A stretch of DNA of 11,196 nucleotides from an uncultured Cellvibrio sp. (GTDB lineage: Bacteria > Pseudomonadota > Gammaproteobacteria > Pseudomonadales > Cellvibrionaceae): NCBI GenBank assembly GCA_946886255.1, contig CAMPIG010000121.1:1-11196 (forward strand). The letters run 5' to 3'. The translations under genes were made by a program, and so were the position numbers. Numbering within the stretch: position 1 is the first letter of the stretch; every line of letters begins with the position of its first letter. This document shows, piece after piece, positions 7,166 to 11,196 of the stretch. The notes below the pieces were generated by a model. That model saw only the letters and a list, made by a program, of their open reading frames with translations. It ran no database searches and was not told where the DNA came from.

Positions 7166-7196
7166 TGCACTCATTTCAGATTGCTTTTGGAGTGCA
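7166..7196 (-). promoter_or_regulatory. Inverted repeat that could mask the halogenase-like gene's RBS
   Basis: The arms TGCACTC (7166-7172) and GAGTGCA (7190-7196) are perfect 7-bp complements across 17 nt. In the mRNA the arm nearest the start contains the only SD-like GAG, 6 nt before the AUG, so the hairpin would occlude it. It could instead be a DNA operator. Either role is an inference from position. Confidence 0.35.
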
Positions 7197-7236
7197 AATC
7201 TTCCCACGGAAAGGCTTGAGTCTCAACGATACTGAG

Positions 7237-7272
7237 GAATAAATTCGCGCTACATCTTGCGCGAATTTATTC
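7237..7272 (-). terminator. 14-bp hairpin between the GH9 and halogenase-like genes
   Basis: GAATAAATTCGCGC (7237-7250) and its exact complement (7259-7272) form a perfect 14-bp stem with an 8-nt loop, starting about 10 nt after the GH9 stop codon. No U-tract follows in the minus-strand transcript, but the 3' arm is itself AU-rich after a GCGCG core. It may be a partial terminator or an RNA-processing and stability element that sets different levels of the two genes. The stem is certain; the function is not. Confidence 0.5.
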
Positions 7273-7282
7273 TTATCGGTTA

Positions 7283-9772
7283 TCAGTGACGTTCAGCTTG
7301 CTGCTTGGCCAATGCGTCGGCGGCCAATGCTAAAAACATATAGTTGGTTGCACCGCCGCCCATGACATATTCCGTTTGCTGCCAGAAAAATGGCCACACT
7401 TTTAATTCAGGTAAATCCGGTCGAATTAATGCCGTTCCAGAAATAACACCACCGGGAATATAAGACCAATCGGCGCGATTGACACCATAGGCAACAATAG
7501 CCGAATTGGCGCCAATACCAGATGCAAAAGACTGCGTATTTTCCCCGGGATGCACACCCAGGACAAAATTTAGCGCGTTGAGATAAAAATCGGCGCTGGT
7601 ATGTTCCGGCCAGGCTTTATTGAAGAAATATTGCTTAACACCGAAATCCTGAATGGTCCAACCGGCACCCCAGATATTGGGTTTATAAGGTACGCCATAG
7701 GGTGATTCTGTTTTTGCTGCCGCACGCAAGGTCTGTTGGTGCTGCGCAACGGCGTCGGACACGGTGGCAACAAACGCAGGATTGTTAATCTGTTTCATAA
7801 CGCGTCCGATTGTCCAACCGGTGTCAGCAATCTTATTGATGACATCCGCTTGCATGGCCACTAACGCATCCCGGTATTGTTGATCATTGGTCGATAAAAT
7901 CAGCTCCGCCAACACAAAGGCTTTTACCGCAACGTCATCGCTACGCGCAAAGGCGTCGCGATACAAGGCTTGCGCTACCGTCAGCGCCTCTTTTGCCATC
8001 TCAGGGTTGTAATCGCGCAAAACCCGCGACGCTGCTGCCAGCCCTGCCGCAACATCAAGTTCACGATTGGGATTATCTTCGGTAAATACCCACCGGTCGT
8101 CCGCTGTACCCGACTTACCATTTTTGATTTCACCGGGCTTAAGATTCACATCGTAATCAAAATTATCTGTTTGTACCGACGCATCACCCAACAACACGTA
8201 CTGGCGAATAGTCGGCTCAATAATCCCGCGATACAAACGCCCCATGGCGCGATAGCCACCGAGAATGCTTAACAAACCGTGCTCAACTTGTTGCAGCGCA
8301 TCATTCTTGCCATCGGGCACATGAATCTCCACCAAGCGTTTTTCCTGGTCAATCAAGGTTGCGTCATAATCGAGACCGAACTCCTCTACCATCATCGCTA
8401 GTAACCAGACCGTGCCAATTTGCGATTCAACACGCAGATCATAATCGCCCGCATCGTGCCAGCCACCCACATTCAAACCGGGCACGCGCTCACCGGGTTT
8501 AAATGCAGTCAGAGTTGAAGGGCCGGAGATATAGCCATCGATATGATTAAAATTCACCGGGGCCATGATGGCATCATCGAGATGATCAAGCCCGTGCCAC
8601 ACACGGTATTTTTCATTCACACGCATATGACACATCTGCACGGGCAAAAAATACTCCAGTGTGGGCTGCCAGGCGTGGCGATCAAACACATCATCACCGA
8701 TCTTAAATGCGTGAGAGGTTTTATCGCGGTAACTCACCACATACATACCCGGTTCGGTCACGTCGGAGAAGTCGTAGGTGAGATAGTGGTAACGTAAAAA
8801 TTTACCCCATGCCTCCGGCTTGCCACGTTGTACAACTTTTTTCCCGTCTTCTGTTAACTGAAATAGTGTTACACGATCTGCTTTGGTATCGGCGGCATCT
8901 TGCTCTATCACAACGCTTTTAGATTGTTGTGTGCTGTAACCCAATTGTGAAACCTGTATAACCGGCGCATAGCGCCAGTTCTTTATAACGTTGGGAGTAA
9001 CAATCCATTCAATAGCATTTTTAGTTGCGCCTTCCAGTACTTCGCTGCGCAGGATGTACCAACCATTATTGTGATTGGCGCGGCCATCCCATAACTCCAA
9101 AGCCCCGCCTTGTTTCACTTCAATCAGCATTCGCTGTTTATCCTGATCCGGAGCGAGCGTAAATTTTTTGCCTATTGCCAAAGGCGCCGTAAGGACTTCA
9201 CCATGATGATTGATCAGAGGGCCGTTAGGTTGCTGCGGAAAGATGCCGGCCTGTTCATCCATCAAGAAAGATTTGCCAAATAAATGCCCAGGAAATAATT
9301 CAATGTTAAAACCCACTTTACCAATCCAGTCTTTGGGTAAAGGTTTGTTCAAATCTACGGATATTTTGAAGCTGTTGCCGTCCAGGGCTGTTACATGAAC
9401 CTGATAAGAAAATTGCAAATCCGGATATAAAATCGGGTTAAAGCCCTTGCGGTTTTTGTCCGGGTCCGGGTAAGCAAGCGTCTGGGAGATCTGCTGCGTT
9501 TTTCTATCCACCACCGTTTCACCGACACCGCGCGGGACCGGAGACCATTGCCCCGGTGAAGCTTCAAGACGCAAATCGCCGTTGGCAACAACACGTGAAC
9601 CGTGCTGAATGATAGTCACGCCGGTTTGGTGTCCGTCGGGATAGATATCAGCAAATACGGTTACGTTTAAACCCGGCGTAGCAAAGTAGCCTTGATCGTT
9701 AATTTTCAGGTTAGGCTTGGCCTGCGCTACAACAGTCAAGGCTAAACAAAGTGAGAGTATAATTAAGCGCAT
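7283..9772 (-). CDS. Secreted glycoside hydrolase family 9 (beta-glucanase-like) with a large N-terminal domain
   Basis: The 829-residue protein is predicted to cleave beta-linked glucans or related oligosaccharides by inversion. Residues 1-18 are a signal peptide (cleavage after VVAQA). Residues about 19-265 form a beta-rich-looking domain I do not recognise. A CelD_N-type Ig-like domain begins at APVIQVSQLGY (about 269-360). The GH9 domain follows, with GGWHDAGDY containing D440 and D443 (base and nucleophilic-water residues), FVLGVHPGENTQSFASGIG near 736-754 and the likely proton donor E801 in QQTEYVMGGG. The HPHHR-type motif of many endoglucanases is not evident, so an exo-acting or oligosaccharide specificity is possible. 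No carbohydrate-binding module or linker is seen. ATG 9772 is chosen because AGGAG sits 6 nt upstream and a signal peptide follows at once; the frame stays open upstream to 9877 but that part looks non-coding. The halogenase-like gene follows 119 nt downstream. Confidence 0.9.
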   Translation of the reverse strand: MRLIILSLCLALTVVAQAKPNLKINDQGYFATPGLNVTVFADIYPDGHQTGVTIIQHGSRVVANGDLRLEASPGQWSPVPRGVGETVVDRKTQQISQTLAYPDPDKNRKGFNPILYPDLQFSYQVHVTALDGNSFKISVDLNKPLPKDWIGKVGFNIELFPGHLFGKSFLMDEQAGIFPQQPNGPLINHHGEVLTAPLAIGKKFTLAPDQDKQRMLIEVKQGGALELWDGRANHNNGWYILRSEVLEGATKNAIEWIVTPNVIKNWRYAPVIQVSQLGYSTQQSKSVVIEQDAADTKADRVTLFQLTEDGKKVVQRGKPEAWGKFLRYHYLTYDFSDVTEPGMYVVSYRDKTSHAFKIGDDVFDRHAWQPTLEYFLPVQMCHMRVNEKYRVWHGLDHLDDAIMAPVNFNHIDGYISGPSTLTAFKPGERVPGLNVGGWHDAGDYDLRVESQIGTVWLLAMMVEEFGLDYDATLIDQEKRLVEIHVPDGKNDALQQVEHGLLSILGGYRAMGRLYRGIIEPTIRQYVLLGDASVQTDNFDYDVNLKPGEIKNGKSGTADDRWVFTEDNPNRELDVAAGLAAASRVLRDYNPEMAKEALTVAQALYRDAFARSDDVAVKAFVLAELILSTNDQQYRDALVAMQADVINKIADTGWTIGRVMKQINNPAFVATVSDAVAQHQQTLRAAAKTESPYGVPYKPNIWGAGWTIQDFGVKQYFFNKAWPEHTSADFYLNALNFVLGVHPGENTQSFASGIGANSAIVAYGVNRADWSYIPGGVISGTALIRPDLPELKVWPFFWQQTEYVMGGGATNYMFLALAADALAKQQAERH

Positions 9773-9847
9773 GCAGTTCTCCTCGCCTGTTATGCCGGCG
9801 TAGTGACGAACTGCGTCGCCGATGACACCGGTCAGGTATGAATTATG

Positions 9848-9877
9848 ATTATTGTTCCGCTTGCATAGAGCATTCAA
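9848..9877 (-). promoter_or_regulatory. Candidate sigma-70 promoter of the GH9 gene
   Basis: On the minus strand TTGAAT (9877-9872, 4 of 6) and AATAAT (9853-9848, 5 of 6) are 18 bp apart, about 75 bp upstream of the GH9 start. The -35 and spacer coincide with the inverted repeat at 9857-9881, as expected for a regulated promoter. Confidence 0.35.
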
Positions 9878-9881
9878 GCGG
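9857..9881. promoter_or_regulatory. Inverted repeat overlapping the GH9 promoter candidate
   Basis: CCGCTTG (9857-9863) and CAAGCGG (9875-9881) are perfect 7-bp arms around an 11-nt centre. The repeat lies across the -35 and spacer of the candidate GH9 promoter, so it may be an operator. It does not resemble the LacI-type sites before the receptor gene. A hairpin at the 3' end of the cyclase transcript is an alternative, but no U-tract follows. Confidence 0.35.
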
Positions 9882-9982
9882 CGCCAGCATAAACCGCGAC
9901 ACGGCTATTTGAATCGCTCTATTTTGTGGAGAAATGTTAAATACTGTTAAACAGCTTTTGATCTTTAGAATGCGCAAAATGT

Positions 9983-11196
9983 CTATTCAGCAACCTGGCA
10001 ACGATTTCGCCCGCTCGCCTTGGCACTGTAGAGCGCGCGATCGGCACGTGCAAAAACACTTTCCGTTGTGTCCCCTGCACGAAATTCAGTGATACCCATA
10101 GAGAGAGTGATAGCGAGTGGTTCTTCTTTGTAATTAAATGCAGTATTCGCTATCGCCGCGCGAATTTTTTCCAACACGGCTACGGCTTTTTCAAGTGATG
10201 TTTCTGGCAAGATAACAACAAACTCTTCACCACCATAACGACCGAAAAAATCGACTTCACGCAAACGTTTCGCAATAGAACGGCTGATGACTTTCAAGAC
10301 CCGATCACCCGCCTGATGACCAAAGTTGTCATTAATTTTTTTGAAATGATCGAGATCGCATACGGCCAGCGTTAATGGGTGGTTGTAGCGCTGCCAACGC
10401 TGCCATTCTGCTTCTACACGTTCGTTGTAGGCTTCGCGGTTAGGCAGTTCCGTTAATGGATCATGCAACGCTTTATAACGATGTTTCTCCATCGCGTTGC
10501 GGTTTCGTTCGGCATCCTCTTCCATGGCCTTGATCTTTTCCGCGAGCGTTTGTAATTGGCCGGTCAACGCTTGCTGTTCCTGTTCGCTCTGATGGAAATT
10601 GTCCAGTGCCTGACGAATATTGCCAAGCTGCGAGGTAACTTGTGCTTTTAACTGATTCAGGTCTGTCGCCGTCGCCACATGGGTTTCCAGACTGGCGACC
10701 TGTTGCATCATTGAATCCTGCAAACTACGGGTCACTTCGCGTCGCTCCGCATGATGCTGTACAGCACCACCCAGCACGCGATATATATCAGCCAGCTCCT
10801 GATTAACGTTATTAAGGTAAGTAGCAAATGCCTGATTGGCCGCAAGGTAGGCTTCAACAACCAGATCGCGCACGTGTTCCAGTGTCGATATCAAATTATC
10901 TGAAGTGAGGCCCTGCGTCAGTCGCTGGCGAATAATATCAACATCCGACGCGATGGCTTCCGGCACATCTACCTTGTCGAGCATGTCACTCAGCACCTGA
11001 CTAACATTGGCAATAATCGTTTCCTGGGCTGGCGCAGGAGAAATCACCTCGTGATTATCCGGTATGTGATTAGCTGATGTTTTTTCCGTAAGCAGAGAGT
11101 CCGCATGGGAAAAATGTTCGGGACTTCGGGATGCTTGAGTGTCGACTGTTGGCGAGGTACCGAACAGTTTTTGCAGAATACCGGTTGGCGGTTGTT
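9983..11196 (-). CDS. GGDEF-domain diguanylate cyclase, C-terminal part (runs off right edge)
   Basis: The protein makes cyclic di-GMP from two GTP. The C-terminal GGDEF domain begins with HDPLTELPNREAY (coding about 10460-10430), carries DLDHFKKINDNFGHQAGD with the metal/GTP-binding Asp, and has an intact active site RYGGEEF (GGEEF codons 10234-10220). The RxxD inhibitory site, REVD, stands five residues before GGEEF, so product feedback inhibition is expected. Upstream lies a long helical, Gln/Glu-rich region (about 10985-10480) with heptad-like stretches, probably a coiled-coil dimerisation or signal-input segment. No membrane segment, PAS or REC domain is visible, suggesting a cytoplasmic enzyme. 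A GTG at 11047 could start the frame but has no good RBS. The frame stays open to the window edge, reading PPTGILQKLFG just inside it, so the true start is probably outside. It is followed after 210 nt by the GH9 gene on the same strand. Confidence 0.9.
   Translation of the reverse strand, partial: QPPTGILQKLFGTSPTVDTQASRSPEHFSHADSLLTEKTSANHIPDNHEVISPAPAQETIIANVSQVLSDMLDKVDVPEAIASDVDIIRQRLTQGLTSDNLISTLEHVRDLVVEAYLAANQAFATYLNNVNQELADIYRVLGGAVQHHAERREVTRSLQDSMMQQVASLETHVATATDLNQLKAQVTSQLGNIRQALDNFHQSEQEQQALTGQLQTLAEKIKAMEEDAERNRNAMEKHRYKALHDPLTELPNREAYNERVEAEWQRWQRYNHPLTLAVCDLDHFKKINDNFGHQAGDRVLKVISRSIAKRLREVDFFGRYGGEEFVVILPETSLEKAVAVLEKIRAAIANTAFNYKEEPLAITLSMGITEFRAGDTTESVFARADRALYSAKASGRNRCQVAE

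Larger units (their letters stand above)
9773..9982. other. Intergenic region between the diguanylate cyclase and GH9 genes
   Basis: This 210-bp stretch holds the GH9 ribosome site, a candidate promoter and an inverted repeat (9857-9881). Near the cyclase stop it has two TGTTAAA repeats 10 bp apart (9935-9941, 9945-9951), the second within CTGTT-A-AACAG (9944-9954). No convincing intrinsic terminator for the cyclase gene is visible. Confidence 0.5.

Noticed and set aside
9773..9877. Upstream extension of the GH9 reading frame by 35 codons
   Set aside because: The extension lacks a signal peptide and a good RBS, and the region contains the likely promoter. ATG 9772 has AGGAG 6 nt upstream and begins a clean signal peptide.
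9906..9921. Possible LacI-type site around AATCGCTC upstream of GH9
   Set aside because: Only about 6 of 10 fixed positions match and the site is not symmetric.
11045..11047. GTG as the true start of the diguanylate cyclase
   Set aside because: No convincing RBS precedes it and the same frame stays open for about 50 codons to the window edge, so the start is probably outside.

Overview
The window looks like a chromosomal segment of a polysaccharide-degrading gammaproteobacterium, most likely from or near the Cellvibrionaceae. The organism call is an inference from gene content and protein character: a TonB-dependent receptor of the Xanthomonas/Caulobacter type, a family 9 glycoside hydrolase, a tryptophan-halogenase-like flavoprotein, and a Pseudomonas-like zinc-starvation operon. 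No rRNA, tRNA, CRISPR array, insertion sequence or phage gene was seen.

Left region (1-2125, minus strand). Three genes run leftwards as an apparent zinc-starvation operon: a DksA paralogue that has lost two of the four zinc-finger cysteines, a COG0523 (ZigA/YciC-type) GTPase, and the start of a DUF2796/ZrgA-type secreted protein with a His-Asp tract encoded by eight perfect GGTCAT hexamers. A perfect 7-3-7 Zur-type palindrome (2083-2099) lies just upstream of the first gene and overlaps a candidate -10 box.

Middle region (2100-7163). A 0.5-kb AT-rich intergenic region leads to a 984-residue TonB-dependent receptor on the plus strand. It carries two near-identical LacI-family operator-like sites 241 bp apart, with two weak promoter candidates between them. 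The receptor gene ends in two hairpins, the second a clear intrinsic terminator. It converges on a minus-strand gene for a flavin-dependent halogenase-like protein.

Right region (7164-11196, minus strand). A secreted GH9 enzyme of about 829 residues lies upstream of the halogenase-like gene. It has a long N-terminal domain I do not recognise, followed by a CelD_N-type Ig-like domain and a GH9 catalytic domain. It could be cotranscribed with the halogenase-like gene, but a 14-bp hairpin and a possible RBS-occluding hairpin lie between them. The window ends inside a GGDEF diguanylate cyclase with an intact GGEEF active site and an RxxD I-site; its reading frame runs off the right edge.

How the genes may work together. 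The left operon would help the cell tolerate zinc limitation. The receptor and the GH9 enzyme form a plausible glycan capture and degradation unit: GH9 cleaves a beta-glucan-like polymer or oligomer, the receptor imports oligosaccharides across the outer membrane, and a LacI-family repressor encoded elsewhere controls the receptor. The role of the halogenase-like protein is unknown. It is the most intriguing component, because related flavoproteins recur beside TonB-dependent receptors without an established physiological role.
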